35,861 bases of DNA from Cohaesibacter marisflavi. GTDB lineage: Bacteria; Pseudomonadota; Alphaproteobacteria; Rhizobiales; Cohaesibacteraceae. Shown piece after piece: positions 6,173 to 13,544 of this stretch. Both the position numbers and the translations under genes were made by a program. Under the pieces are notes generated by a model that saw nothing but the letters and a program-made list of their open reading frames with translations, did no database searches and was not told where the DNA came from. Each line of letters opens with the position of its first letter. The stretch's first letter is position 1. The DNA is taken from positions 1 to 35,861 of the forward strand of contig NZ_FOVR01000023.1 in NCBI RefSeq assembly GCF_900115225.1, written 5' to 3'.

Positions 6173-6269
6173 GTCACTAATTATGCAACTTTGTGCGCGT
6201 GCAGTCGTTGTGCGTAAATGTGACTTCACATCTTGACCAAAGTCACAATATGTGTGACTTTTTCTCATC
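6173..6269. promoter_or_regulatory. Repressor/cro operator-promoter region
   Basis: The 97 bp between the divergent genes hold one clear operator, GTCACAATATGTGTGAC at 6242-6258. A half-site, GTAAATGTGAC, lies near 6208-6224, and a degenerate dyad, GTCACTAATTATGCAAC, at 6173-6189. Centres are about 34-35 bp apart. Leftward, CATAAT (6185-6180) is a plausible -10 for the repressor. Rightward, TTCACA (6225-6230) and TATGTG (6249-6254) with an 18-bp spacer are a weak candidate promoter for cro overlapping the strong operator. Confidence 0.6.
6242..6258. promoter_or_regulatory. 17-bp phage operator upstream of cro
   Basis: GTCACAATATGTGTGAC is a perfect dyad with 6-bp arms GTCACA and TGTGAC around five bases. 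It is the best of the three clear copies and ends 11 bases before the cro start codon. Confidence 0.75.
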
Positions 6270-6479
6270 ATGGCAAATCACCCTATCAAAGATTGGCGCT
6301 TATCGCGCGGGCTAACACAAACCGAACTGGGAGATGCGATTGGCGTCACCAAAGCAGCGGTAAGTCGATACGAACAGGGCATCGCCCCCAGTTGGGCGGT
6401 GCAGGTTGAAATCTTTGAATTCACCGAAGGCGCTGTCACTCCCAATGACTGGCTCCCTAGAAGGGAGATAGCCTTATGA
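6270..6479 (+). CDS. Cro-like HTH regulator
   Basis: A 69-residue protein made of little more than one helix-turn-helix: IKDWRLSRGLTQTELGDAIGVTKAAVSRYEQG at residues 5-36. It is first in the rightward early operon, divergent from the repressor, with the main operator just upstream. That is the position of Cro in lambdoid switches. There is no clear ribosome site before the ATG at 6270, and the leader is probably very short. Its stop overlaps the next gene's start (ATGA). Confidence 0.82.
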   Translation: MANHPIKDWRLSRGLTQTELGDAIGVTKAAVSRYEQGIAPSWAVQVEIFEFTEGAVTPNDWLPRREIAL

Positions 6480-6898
6480 AGTATCCGCAATTCATCAAGC
6501 GCAGATCCACGCCCGAAGCCACGCTGCTTTGTGCGCATGACGCAATCCTCCGGGATCGGCTAGCGGACTTCCTCAGGGACCAACACCCCAGCAATACGGC
6601 CAAGGAAGTGGGGCGCAAGGCACATCTGCCGCCACGCACAGTGGAACGCTGGCTGGCTGGCCTTTCTGCTCCACGTCTGGAGCATTTCATTAAGCTGCTT
6701 AAGGCCTATGGGCCTGCGCTTTTGAAAGCGGCCATGGATGACAACAGCGTCAGCGCCATGAAGCAAAGCGGCTTTGACTGGGTCGATCGTCTTCGGACGG
6801 CTGAAGACCAGGCTAAGGCAGAGGCGGACCTCGACCGCGTGGAAAAAGCACTCAAGGCATTGCGAGCTTCTCGGCCCAGTAACGGGCGGGAGGATTGA
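6476..6898 (+). CDS. HTH-containing early protein (possible CII-position regulator)
   Basis: A 140-residue protein with a predicted helix-turn-helix at about 41-61 (TAKEVGRKAHLPPRTVERWLAG) and a charged helical C-terminus (EDQAKAEADLDRVEKALKAL) that looks like a coiled coil. It starts on the cro stop codon (ATGA) and is followed closely by the next gene. Position directly after cro resembles that of CII-type activators, but there is no clear similarity to CII. It is likely DNA-binding; its target is unknown. Confidence 0.7.
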   Translation: MKYPQFIKRRSTPEATLLCAHDAILRDRLADFLRDQHPSNTAKEVGRKAHLPPRTVERWLAGLSAPRLEHFIKLLKAYGPALLKAAMDDNSVSAMKQSGFDWVDRLRTAEDQAKAEADLDRVEKALKALRASRPSNGRED

Positions 6899-6900
6899 TC

Positions 6901-7545
6901 ATGCGGCGCGGGGGACGAAGCGGGGAGAGAGCCGCAAATATTCGGAAAATCAAAAAGACCGGTCTTTTGTCAACCGAGAGTGCACGGGGTGCGCCTTTTG
7001 ATGTGTTTGTGCACAGGATGGCTAAAATTTCTTCAGCCTGTGCGGAAAATGGCTTTTCGATCGCGTCGATCTGCGAGTTGGCCGGTGTGCGAGATAGACA
7101 ATGGCGGCGCTGGCAATCTGGGCAAGCTATGCCGCGACCATCGAGCCTCAGGCGGATGGAACGGGCAATCGCTAGAAGAATTCAAGAACAAAAGCGCAAT
7201 GAACTTTATGAAGGGGCGCTTTCAACCACCGCATACCGCATGTTGCTTGCCAGACTGGCCGATGCTGCAGGGCTGAATGTTGCTCTGGCGCTTGCCGACA
7301 ATCCGCAAGATCAGGACAAACAGAGCCCGACGCGCGCGGCCGCAAGCCTTTGTCGCCAACGGGCGCTCTATCTCATCGTGACCGAACTCAATGTGCCGCT
7401 AGTTATGGCGGCCGGATTCGCTGGAATTTCTAAACAAGCTGTTTCAAAGAGCCTTCGCCAGATCGAAGAGAGCAGGGACGATCCGGACGTGGATCATCTG
7501 CTCGATCAAATGGCGGGGCTCATTCATGACAAAACAGGAGTGTGA
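6901..7545 (+). CDS. Two-domain HTH protein with DnaA domain IV-like C-terminus
   Basis: A 214-residue protein. An N-terminal helix-turn-helix (about 52-78, [20 protein letters not shown]) is followed by a helical linker. The C-terminal segment, about 146-205, reads [19 protein letters not shown]...[20 protein letters not shown]. Its layout (RQ-A-YL...TEL..., then a reading helix, then R-IEE-RDDP) resembles the DNA-binding domain IV of DnaA as found in stand-alone form in alphaproteobacterial phages. ATG at 6901 follows GGGAGG at good spacing; a TTG at 6895 is less likely. No ATPase motif is present. It may be an origin-binding or regulatory protein. Confidence 0.7.
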   Translation: MRRGGRSGERAANIRKIKKTGLLSTESARGAPFDVFVHRMAKISSACAENGFSIASICELAGVRDRQWRRWQSGQAMPRPSSLRRMERAIARRIQEQKRNELYEGALSTTAYRMLLARLADAAGLNVALALADNPQDQDKQSPTRAAASLCRQRALYLIVTELNVPLVMAAGFAGISKQAVSKSLRQIEESRDDPDVDHLLDQMAGLIHDKTGV

Positions 7546-7547
7546 TC

Positions 7548-7805
7548 ATGAGCAATACGGGCGGAGTGGCTGCAGACCAGCTGCGAGCATTTGTTGAGCG
7601 TATCGAGCGCCTTGAGGAAGAGAAGAAAGCCCTCTCTGACGACATCAAGGATGTCTATGCCGAAGCAAAGGGCAATGGCTATGACGTCAAAGTCATGCGC
7701 CAAGTAGTGCAGATGCGCAAGCAGGACAGCAATGTAAGGCAGGAAATGGAAGCTTTACTCGATCTTTATCTGCATGCCATGGGCATGGCTTCAGGAGTTT
7801 GGTGA
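7548..7805 (+). CDS. gapR: GapR-family (DUF2312) DNA-binding protein
   Basis: An 85-residue protein that closely fits the GapR/DUF2312 family. It has a leading helix [20 protein letters not shown], the segment [19 protein letters not shown], then [12 protein letters not shown] and a final helix [15 protein letters not shown]. In Caulobacter, GapR binds over-twisted DNA ahead of replication and transcription and stimulates topoisomerases. The full family length is present. ATG at 7548 has AGGAG upstream; its stop overlaps the next start (TGATG). As a phage copy it may support phage DNA replication by clearing positive supercoils, or modulate the host protein; that role is inference. Confidence 0.9.
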   Translation: MSNTGGVAADQLRAFVERIERLEEEKKALSDDIKDVYAEAKGNGYDVKVMRQVVQMRKQDSNVRQEMEALLDLYLHAMGMASGVW

Positions 7806-8062
7806 TGTTTGGCTGGCGGGCAAAGGTGGAAGCTGCTGAGGAGCGGTACAAACGTTCGATCTTAATGAAAAAGCTCGCTGACCTAAAAGAGCTTGAAGAC
7901 TTACGTGATCGGTTCGCCGAGAAGGTCATCCAAGGCTTTTCAGGCATCGGATTAGGGAACGTTGCGTTACGCGAAAGCTCTGAAGACATTGCAAAAGCGG
8001 CCTATGCCATCGCCGACGCCATGATTGAAGCCAGAAAAAGCAAAGCAGGATGTGATGGATAA
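7805..8062 (+). CDS. Small helical early protein
   Basis: An 85-residue protein starting on the last base of the GapR stop codon, with AGGAG seven bases upstream. It is mostly helical and charged (KVEAAEERYKRSILMKKLADLKELEDL) and ends in AAYAIADAMIEARKSK. It has no membrane segment or known motif. Tight packing in the early operon supports a real gene; function unknown. Confidence 0.65.
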   Translation: MFGWRAKVEAAEERYKRSILMKKLADLKELEDLRDRFAEKVIQGFSGIGLGNVALRESSEDIAKAAYAIADAMIEARKSKAGCDG

Positions 8063-8186
8063 GCATCGGGTGCTCAAAGACGATCTATGGATCGCCTTCA
8101 ATTTCATTTCATCGCTCATTTATTTGTGTCTGGCAGCTACCGGCGCGCTCTGGTGGCTGGGATTTTTAGGAGGTTCCTGTGGCTAA
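8055..8186 (+). CDS. 43-residue membrane peptide
   Basis: A short reading frame overlapping the end of the previous gene by 8 bases and the next gene's start by 8. After a charged beginning (MDKHRVLKDDLW) it is almost wholly hydrophobic from residue 12 to 39 (IAFNFISSLIYLCLAATGAL, then WWLGFLGG), i.e. one membrane span. It fills what would otherwise be the only gap in the early operon. A ribosome site is weak (GCAGGATGTG). Existence is supported by tight packing and membrane composition only. Confidence 0.5.
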   Translation: MDKHRVLKDDLWIAFNFISSLIYLCLAATGALWWLGFLGGSCG

Positions 8187-8493
8187 AAAGCTCGATCTGG
8201 ACAAGATTTTTACCCTCATTCCGCGCATGGAGGAAAGCCTCAAACGCTACGATCTGATTTTGGAAACCGCAGATCCGCTCAAATATGACCAATGGCAAAA
8301 GACCCGCCAACGGGCGGAAGATCGCCTGATGGAATTGGTCACGCTGATGGGCGGCAAAGTAAGCGAGCGCCCCGCGATTGATCATGCCGTGGTGCTCGGA
8401 GGGCTTCGGGCTTCTTCAACTGGAGGCCTTTCTGCTGCCTGTTCCAACTGGATCCAGTCAGCCAAGCGCAAGACAGAGGTTGTTCATGGCTAA
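8179..8493 (+). CDS. Hypothetical early protein
   Basis: A 104-residue protein with a GTG start at 8179 preceded by a strong AGGAGG. Its first 70 residues are helical and charged (LDKIFTLIPRMEESLKRYDLIL); the C-terminus is a Ser/Ala-rich tail ending in KRKTEVVHG. No motif is recognised. It overlaps the next gene by 8 bases. Confidence 0.6.
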   Translation: MAKKLDLDKIFTLIPRMEESLKRYDLILETADPLKYDQWQKTRQRAEDRLMELVTLMGGKVSERPAIDHAVVLGGLRASSTGGLSAACSNWIQSAKRKTEVVHG

Positions 8494-8809
8494 AACATTC
8501 GAGCCATCATGGGCATTGGGCAAGTCTTTGCTTGGTATGAGACTGATTGTGTCGGAAGACGCAGTCGATGGATCAAAGATCATTGGCAGAAGGTTCAAAC
8601 CATCTCCTCATCGTTCCAAACGCATTCACAAAAAACTCTGCAAGAGCTTCGGCGGTGAGTTCATTTATGCGCCAGCTATCTACATGCATAGACCTTCCGA
8701 AACGATCTTCATCCATCCCACAATGGAGCGGGAACTGAAACGCGCCCTAGCAGAGCAGGCTGAACATAGCATCTTCGACATGATGAGAGTGGGGCGGGAA
8801 AATGGCTAG
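8486..8809 (+). CDS. Hypothetical basic early protein
   Basis: A 107-residue protein beginning MAKTFEPSWALG, with AGAGG upstream of the ATG at 8486. The frame is open further upstream, but that part overlaps the preceding gene out of frame. The middle is basic (RRFKPSPHRSKRIHKKLCK), suggesting nucleic-acid contact, and the end is helical and acidic. No family is recognised. It overlaps the primase start by 8 bases, so it is likely coupled to it. Confidence 0.65.
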   Translation: MAKTFEPSWALGKSLLGMRLIVSEDAVDGSKIIGRRFKPSPHRSKRIHKKLCKSFGGEFIYAPAIYMHRPSETIFIHPTMERELKRALAEQAEHSIFDMMRVGRENG

Positions 8810-9899
8810 TCGACTGCAAGAGGTCAAAGCTGCACTTCAAGATGACGTGATGCGGCTGGTTAAGGAGCTGGTTCCGGACGGCAAGGCTACCGGCAACAAT
8901 TACACAGCGAAAAGCCCGGTGCGCCATGATCGCCGGGCAGGGAGCTTTGTTGTCTGGATTGGCGGCAACGCCAAGGGCTGTTTCAAGGACTATGCGGATG
9001 ATGACGTCAAGGGCGACATCTTTGGTCTGATCTGCCTTTGCAAGGGCCTCGACAAGAAAGAGGCCTTGGCATGGGCGGAAGATTGGCTCGGATGGAAGAC
9101 CATGAGCAAGGCCGACAAGGCCAAGTTCATGCGGGACGTGAAAAAACGGGAGGCCCGCCAGAAAGAAGAAGATCTGGCGTTCCAGCGGCGGATGGTGGAC
9201 AGGGCACGGCGCACCTGGTCCACCACCGTGCCAATCCTCGGGACGGTGGGCGAAGAGTATTTCCGGTTTCGTGGCGTGCCGCTCGATCAGATCACAAACT
9301 GCAATGAATTCTGCCGGTTCATTCCCCAGTGCGAATATTGGTATGAGGCCGACTATGTCTATGAAGACGGGAAGCGGCGCAAGGTCAAGCCGGGGCGCAA
9401 GTTTCCCGCCATCGTTTCTGCCATGCGCGACATCGATGGGCAGTTGCAGTCGCTGCATTACACGTTTCTTGCACTGGATGGGCGTGGCAAAGCCCCAGTC
9501 GAAGACCCGAGCAAAGCAAAACTGATGTATCCGCGCACCACGGGAGCGGCCATTTGGCTAACCCGCGGCAAGGGCAATATGGGTGCAAAGACCATGGCTA
9601 AAAAGGGTCTGGTTTGCCCTGTGATCGTTGGGGAAGGCATCGAGGACGGATTGTCGGCCGCGCTGGCTGTGCCTGAGGCGCGTGTGCTGGCGGCGGGATC
9701 GCTGCCAAACCTGCTGCACCTGCCGCTCCATAAGTGTTTCGGCTCGGTACTGCTGCTCAAAGATAACGACTGGAACAAGCCTCAGGCGCAGGATCTATTC
9801 AATAGAGCTATGGATCGCATCAAGCGTCACGGCTTGCCGGTAGCGGCTGTCAGCTCATCTTCGGGCAAAGATTTCAATGATTTGTTGAGGGGGGAATGA
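8802..9899 (+). CDS. Toprim-domain primase-like protein
   Basis: A 365-residue protein. The first 95 residues resemble the N-terminal binding domain of phage primases (YTAKSPVRHDRRAGSFVVW...GCFKDYADDDVKGDIFGLI) but lack the usual four-cysteine zinc site. A central region (150-230) is followed by a Toprim fold: E278 in VIVGEGIEDGLSAALA and the acidic pair D321/D323 in LLLKDNDW. This suggests synthesis of RNA primers for replication. It sits in the early operon upstream of the P-loop ATPase, which is probably its helicase partner. The opposite-strand gene at 9902-10594 has been placed directly after its stop codon. Confidence 0.85.
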   Translation: MASRLQEVKAALQDDVMRLVKELVPDGKATGNNYTAKSPVRHDRRAGSFVVWIGGNAKGCFKDYADDDVKGDIFGLICLCKGLDKKEALAWAEDWLGWKTMSKADKAKFMRDVKKREARQKEEDLAFQRRMVDRARRTWSTTVPILGTVGEEYFRFRGVPLDQITNCNEFCRFIPQCEYWYEADYVYEDGKRRKVKPGRKFPAIVSAMRDIDGQLQSLHYTFLALDGRGKAPVEDPSKAKLMYPRTTGAAIWLTRGKGNMGAKTMAKKGLVCPVIVGEGIEDGLSAALAVPEARVLAAGSLPNLLHLPLHKCFGSVLLLKDNDWNKPQAQDLFNRAMDRIKRHGLPVAAVSSSSGKDFNDLLRGE

Positions 9900-9901
9900 T
9901 G

Positions 9902-10594
9902 CTAATCAAAGGAATCCGTACCAAATTTATCAAGTGCGATATTATATCTTTTTTCCCAAGCTTCTGTCTTCATCAGAATGTCTGCCCCTTGGCAATCAGA
10001 CACCAATTCAAAGTGTCCGGGGCCATCACTGCGCGATTCCACACCCGCTTTCTTAGCGCTCCAGTCCATACCGCTTTGACTTTGAAGGTCAGCGATGAAA
10101 GTGCCGATTTCATCGCTAATTTTATAAACATCTACAGCAACGCTCCGGTGCAAAGAAGACATTGCATAACTAACAAGGCGAAGATCAATCCTAACCTTTT
10201 GCAGTTGCATTGTAAGCGTCAGGACCTCTTCTTTCGAGAACTCCGGACCATCTTCAGTGAAGCTACCTGGTGGAGCAGCTATTTCGAAATTTCTAAATTC
10301 GCTAGCAGATTTGATTACCTCCGACATTCGCAAAAGCTTATTGTCTCTAGAATCAGAGCGAAGCAACTCCAGCTGCCTGTAAACTGCTTGTCCAGCCCAG
10401 ATTACTGCAAACACAGAAACAGCACTGATGATGATACCGACTATTTCTATGGGGGCACCATAAGAAACAGTACTCTTAAGAGCTGGCATCAGGACCAAAA
10501 AGCCAAAAAAAATCACGCCCATTACGAACGAACCAATAAGAGCTCCTCCAAACGCGGCCCAAAGCAAATCAGCTTTTCTGTTTCCATTTTTCAT
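9902..10594 (-). CDS. Two-TM membrane protein on the opposite strand (moron candidate)
   Basis: A 230-residue protein beginning MKNGNRKADLLW. It has two membrane segments (about 9-36 and 47-68: IGSFVMGVIFFGFLVLM and IVGIIISAVSVFAVIWAG) and a cytoplasmic helical domain of about 160 residues. The frame is open upstream to 10705, but that part overlaps the next early gene, so I chose ATG at 10594. It converges on the primase gene and breaks an otherwise unidirectional operon. Its DNA is visibly more A+T-rich than its neighbours. These are the marks of a moron: an autonomously expressed, recently acquired gene, often for superinfection exclusion or host modification. No family recognised. Confidence 0.72.
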   Translation of the reverse strand: MKNGNRKADLLWAAFGGALIGSFVMGVIFFGFLVLMPALKSTVSYGAPIEIVGIIISAVSVFAVIWAGQAVYRQLELLRSDSRDNKLLRMSEVIKSASEFRNFEIAAPPGSFTEDGPEFSKEEVLTLTMQLQKVRIDLRLVSYAMSSLHRSVAVDVYKISDEIGTFIADLQSQSGMDWSAKKAGVESRSDGPGHFELVSDCQGADILMKTEAWEKRYNIALDKFGTDSFD

Positions 10595-10644
10595 ACAACC
10601 AAGCCTAGCAGCTTCCTTCCTGCTCGCCAATTGGGGAGGGCAGC

Positions 10645-10950
10645 ATGATGCCCAGAAACCTGTTTCAGGAAGCGCTTGCCAGCGCCAAGGCCAGAGGCTG
10701 TTCACCCGACAAATGGGTGGTGAATAGCCATGTCGTGACCGCTTTGGTCGAGAACCGGCGCAATTCCTCCGTCAATTACATCGATGTCGTCAACATCAAG
10801 GAGCAGACCATGGAGATCCTCGGTTTGCCGGTGCGGATGAGCACGAAAATAGATCCGATGGTGGTGATGCTGGCAGAAGGCAAACGCGGCCTTTCCAGCT
10901 TCACCATTCCCCTTGTACTCGATCTGACCGAACTCGGCCCCATCGGGTGA
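10645..10950 (+). CDS. Hypothetical early protein
   Basis: A 101-residue protein with GGGGAGGG upstream of its ATG (two ATGs in a row at 10645 and 10648). It appears to be a soluble alpha/beta protein, with FQEALASAKARGCSPDKWVV followed by strands such as SSVNYIDVVNI and VVMLAEG. It resumes the rightward operon after the inverted gene. Not recognised. Confidence 0.65.
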   Translation: MMPRNLFQEALASAKARGCSPDKWVVNSHVVTALVENRRNSSVNYIDVVNIKEQTMEILGLPVRMSTKIDPMVVMLAEGKRGLSSFTIPLVLDLTELGPIG

Positions 10951-10991
10951 AAAGCTCAGAACCGGCCCGTCGCAACTTCAAGGAAACGATC

Positions 10992-11663
10992 ATGCTAGAT
11001 GAAACAAAAACCATTCTTGATATCGACACCACCAAGGTGGCGCTGGCAGTTGGCCATGTGGCTGCTCTGGCGCTGGTGGCGCAATTGCGCGACGGGGATC
11101 CAGATGAGCTATCGCTCTATTATCGCATGTTTGAGCCACTGGAAGAGGGCAGAGAAGGGGAAGAGGATCTCTCGATGCTGGCGCAATATGTCTGTGATCG
11201 GCCGACCGATGTTTATGGCGAACAGCTTTATCGCAAGGCTGCTGAACTGGCCCTGCACAATGCTCCGGCCAACGGCTATGACGATCAGCCTTTTGTTGTG
11301 CGCGAGGCCTATCGCCTGTTCGCCAAATCCGCTCGTCTGGTTGCCGTTGATCTGACGGTTTCCAAACGCCAGACGCAGGAACGACTGGCAAAGGAAAAGC
11401 ACAAGCGCAAGCCAATTGCACCGGAAGACCAGACCTATGCTCCGGATGAACCGGCCGATGCACAGGATCCGGTGATGCTAGCAGCCCAGAAGGCCATGCG
11501 GGAAATGCCGAAGATCAAGGCACCGGTCGGCGAGGGAACCGAGGACGAAGAACTCGCTGCCCCTGACCCTCAATCAGAGCCAGAGCCTGTCCTCTCGATC
11601 GGCGAACGGCCTGTTGCGCATCAAGGCAAGCCGCAACGCGGCGGCGCCCGGAACAGCAAGTAA
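10992..11663 (+). CDS. Hypothetical early protein with acidic, Pro-rich tail
   Basis: A 223-residue protein. I chose ATG at 10992 (AAGGAA upstream) over a GTG at 10947 that merely overlaps the previous stop. Residues 10-125 are helical (TTKVALAVGHVAALALVAQL...), with no lipid-facing pattern strong enough for a membrane span. Residues 140-223 are disordered, rich in Pro, Glu and Ala, ending with a basic QRGGARNSK. It lies just before the replicative ATPase, so it may be a replication accessory or loader; this is inference. Confidence 0.65.
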   Translation: MLDETKTILDIDTTKVALAVGHVAALALVAQLRDGDPDELSLYYRMFEPLEEGREGEEDLSMLAQYVCDRPTDVYGEQLYRKAAELALHNAPANGYDDQPFVVREAYRLFAKSARLVAVDLTVSKRQTQERLAKEKHKRKPIAPEDQTYAPDEPADAQDPVMLAAQKAMREMPKIKAPVGEGTEDEELAAPDPQSEPEPVLSIGERPVAHQGKPQRGGARNSK

Positions 11664-11677
11664 TTTGTAAGACCAAG

Positions 11678-11696
11678 GGGCGGCGGTCTGCCGCCC
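11678..11696 (+). terminator. GC hairpin before the ATPase gene (attenuator or terminator candidate)
   Basis: GGGCGGC (11678-11684), loop GGTCT, GCCGCCC (11690-11696). It is followed by ACATTTTC, only a four-T run, so termination would be partial at best. It is the only clear structure in the 54-bp space between the two early genes. Confidence 0.4.
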
Positions 11697-11717
11697 ACAT
11701 TTTCAAGGAACGTCGCC

Positions 11718-13541
11718 GTGGTAACATCAGGCATCCAGCAGATCAGAGATACGGTTATGCCTGCCTTGCGGGAAGTGACGCGGGAACAGGAAAAGCGCAA
11801 GGAAGCTGCGCCTATTCCTCAGGGGCCGGACTATGTTCGCGGCGATGATTATCCGGGCGAGTGGAAACCGGACGCGCTCGGACTGCCGCCAGATTGTCCG
11901 GTACAACCCCTTGGCATGGATGGAGATACGATTTTCCTCATCGATGCCATGGGACAGCTGGCCGCTGTCAGCCCTTCCAGCTTCGGGCAGGCCTTTATCC
12001 AGCGTCTTTTCGGTCGCCATATCGGCTATGCCTATTGGGCTTGGCCTGCCTATAGCAAGGAAAATGGCATCACCGGCTTCAAGGCCGAGAAAGTGCGTGA
12101 AAGCTTTTACACGGCCGCATCCATCAAGGGTCTTTGGAACGCTGTCGAGAAGGTAAGGGGCCTTGGTGCCTGGCGCGGCGATGATGGCGAGCTGATCGTT
12201 CATTGCGGCGACTGCCTCTGGATCGATGGCAAGCGGATCGATACGGGCGAAGAGGGGCGCTATTTCTACCCCAAACGCCCCGCCATTCATAGCCCATGGG
12301 AAGAGGCGATCGGGTTTGAAGACAACCCGGCGCGCAACTTATTCAAGATTTTGAAGACATGGAACTGGAAACGGCCGGATGTGGATCCACTGCTGTTTCT
12401 GGGGTGGCTTGGAACCGGCATGTTGGGTGGTGCGCTGGAATGGCGCCCCTCGATGTTCCTGATCGGTGACAAAGCCGTAGGTAAATCAACCCTGCAGGGG
12501 ATCGTTAGCCAGGTGCTGGGGGATGGGCTGGTTTCTTCGACGGACACCACCCCGGCCGGTATCTATCAACGCGTTGGTAATGGCTCTTTGCCAGTCGCCA
12601 TCGATGAGCTGGAAGCCGAAGCGGACAACAGGCGCGTTACCGGCGTTGTCAAACTGGCGCGCCTTGCCGCCAGTGGCGGGCTGATGCTGCGCGGTGGACA
12701 GGATCACACAGGCGTTGAATTTCAGGCGCGATCGACATTTCTCTTTTCAGCTATCAACCCGCCGCCTCTGGCTCCTCAAGATCTCTCACGTATGGCTGTT
12801 ATCTCGATCGACCGGCTGGACCCTACCAAGGTAACGGATCCACCGAAGCTGGATCCGCATACTGGCCAGAAGATCATGCGCCGGCTTATCGATCAGTGGC
12901 ATCTTTATGAAGGAACATGGCAGGCCTACCGCGAGACCTTGCGCGATGGCGGTCATGACAGTCGAGGGCAGGACACCTACGGCACCTTTCTTGCCTGCGC
13001 ACATCTGATCCTTGGCGACGAAGGCATGGAAGAGGCTGGCTACAGAGCTGATGATCTATCCGGTTGGGCTGAAACGCTCGATGCCCGGAACCTTACGGAG
13101 AAAGAAGCGGCCGAAGAAAACTGGAAAGAATGCCTTGAGTATCTGCTTACCAGTCGTGTCGATGCCTGGCGTGGCGGCATGCAACATACGATCGGCGCTC
13201 TAATCGAAGGATACCTCGATAGCGGTAATAGCTACCTCGATGTCGCCAAGACGCGGGAGATGTTGGCGCAGGTGGATCTGGGCCTGCTGCCCAAGGGCCA
13301 AAACAAGATCGACAAGAATTGCGACTTCCTTGCGATCCCGAACAAGGGCCCGAACCTTACGAGCCTGTTTGAGGGCATGCCTTGGTCCAATCGTGTGTGG
13401 TCCTATGCCCTGCGTCAGGGGCCGATGGACATCGTGGAGTATCGCAAACAATTCAACAAGGTAAAGATCGGCGGCGTCTCACGACGCGTCACGCTGGTCA
13501 ACCTGACGGCATTTGCCGAATATGCAGAGAGGGAGGGGTAA
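11718..13541 (+). CDS. P-loop replicative ATPase (VapE/D5-like helicase)
   Basis: A 607-residue protein with a Walker A motif GDKAVGKST at 250-258 and a Walker B-like VAIDELE at 293-299. A later conserved segment, STFLFSAINPPPL, could hold sensor residues; this pattern resembles the VapE/D5 superfamily of SF3-like phage and plasmid helicases. The first 200 residues form a separate domain of unknown fold; the last 150 probably form a winged-helix region. The start is a GTG at 11718 with AAGGAA upstream. It would unwind DNA at the phage origin, working with the Toprim protein. The nearby repeat cluster at 13994-14267 is its likely site of action, by inference. Confidence 0.8.
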   Translation: MVTSGIQQIRDTVMPALREVTREQEKRKEAAPIPQGPDYVRGDDYPGEWKPDALGLPPDCPVQPLGMDGDTIFLIDAMGQLAAVSPSSFGQAFIQRLFGRHIGYAYWAWPAYSKENGITGFKAEKVRESFYTAASIKGLWNAVEKVRGLGAWRGDDGELIVHCGDCLWIDGKRIDTGEEGRYFYPKRPAIHSPWEEAIGFEDNPARNLFKILKTWNWKRPDVDPLLFLGWLGTGMLGGALEWRPSMFLIGDKAVGKSTLQGIVSQVLGDGLVSSTDTTPAGIYQRVGNGSLPVAIDELEAEADNRRVTGVVKLARLAASGGLMLRGGQDHTGVEFQARSTFLFSAINPPPLAPQDLSRMAVISIDRLDPTKVTDPPKLDPHTGQKIMRRLIDQWHLYEGTWQAYRETLRDGGHDSRGQDTYGTFLACAHLILGDEGMEEAGYRADDLSGWAETLDARNLTEKEAAEENWKECLEYLLTSRVDAWRGGMQHTIGALIEGYLDSGNSYLDVAKTREMLAQVDLGLLPKGQNKIDKNCDFLAIPNKGPNLTSLFEGMPWSNRVWSYALRQGPMDIVEYRKQFNKVKIGGVSRRVTLVNLTAFAEYAEREG

Positions 13542-13544
13542 GCC

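Noticed and set aside
5843-6271. Longer form of the repressor starting near 6271
   Set aside because: It would begin on top of the cro start codon and read through the operators; the extra 33 residues look like translated control DNA.
9896-10648. Rightward 250-residue frame opposite the two-TM gene
   Set aside because: Its composition (Phe, His, Ser and Cys-rich, no domain) reads as antisense, while the leftward frame has two clean membrane segments and a coherent helical domain.
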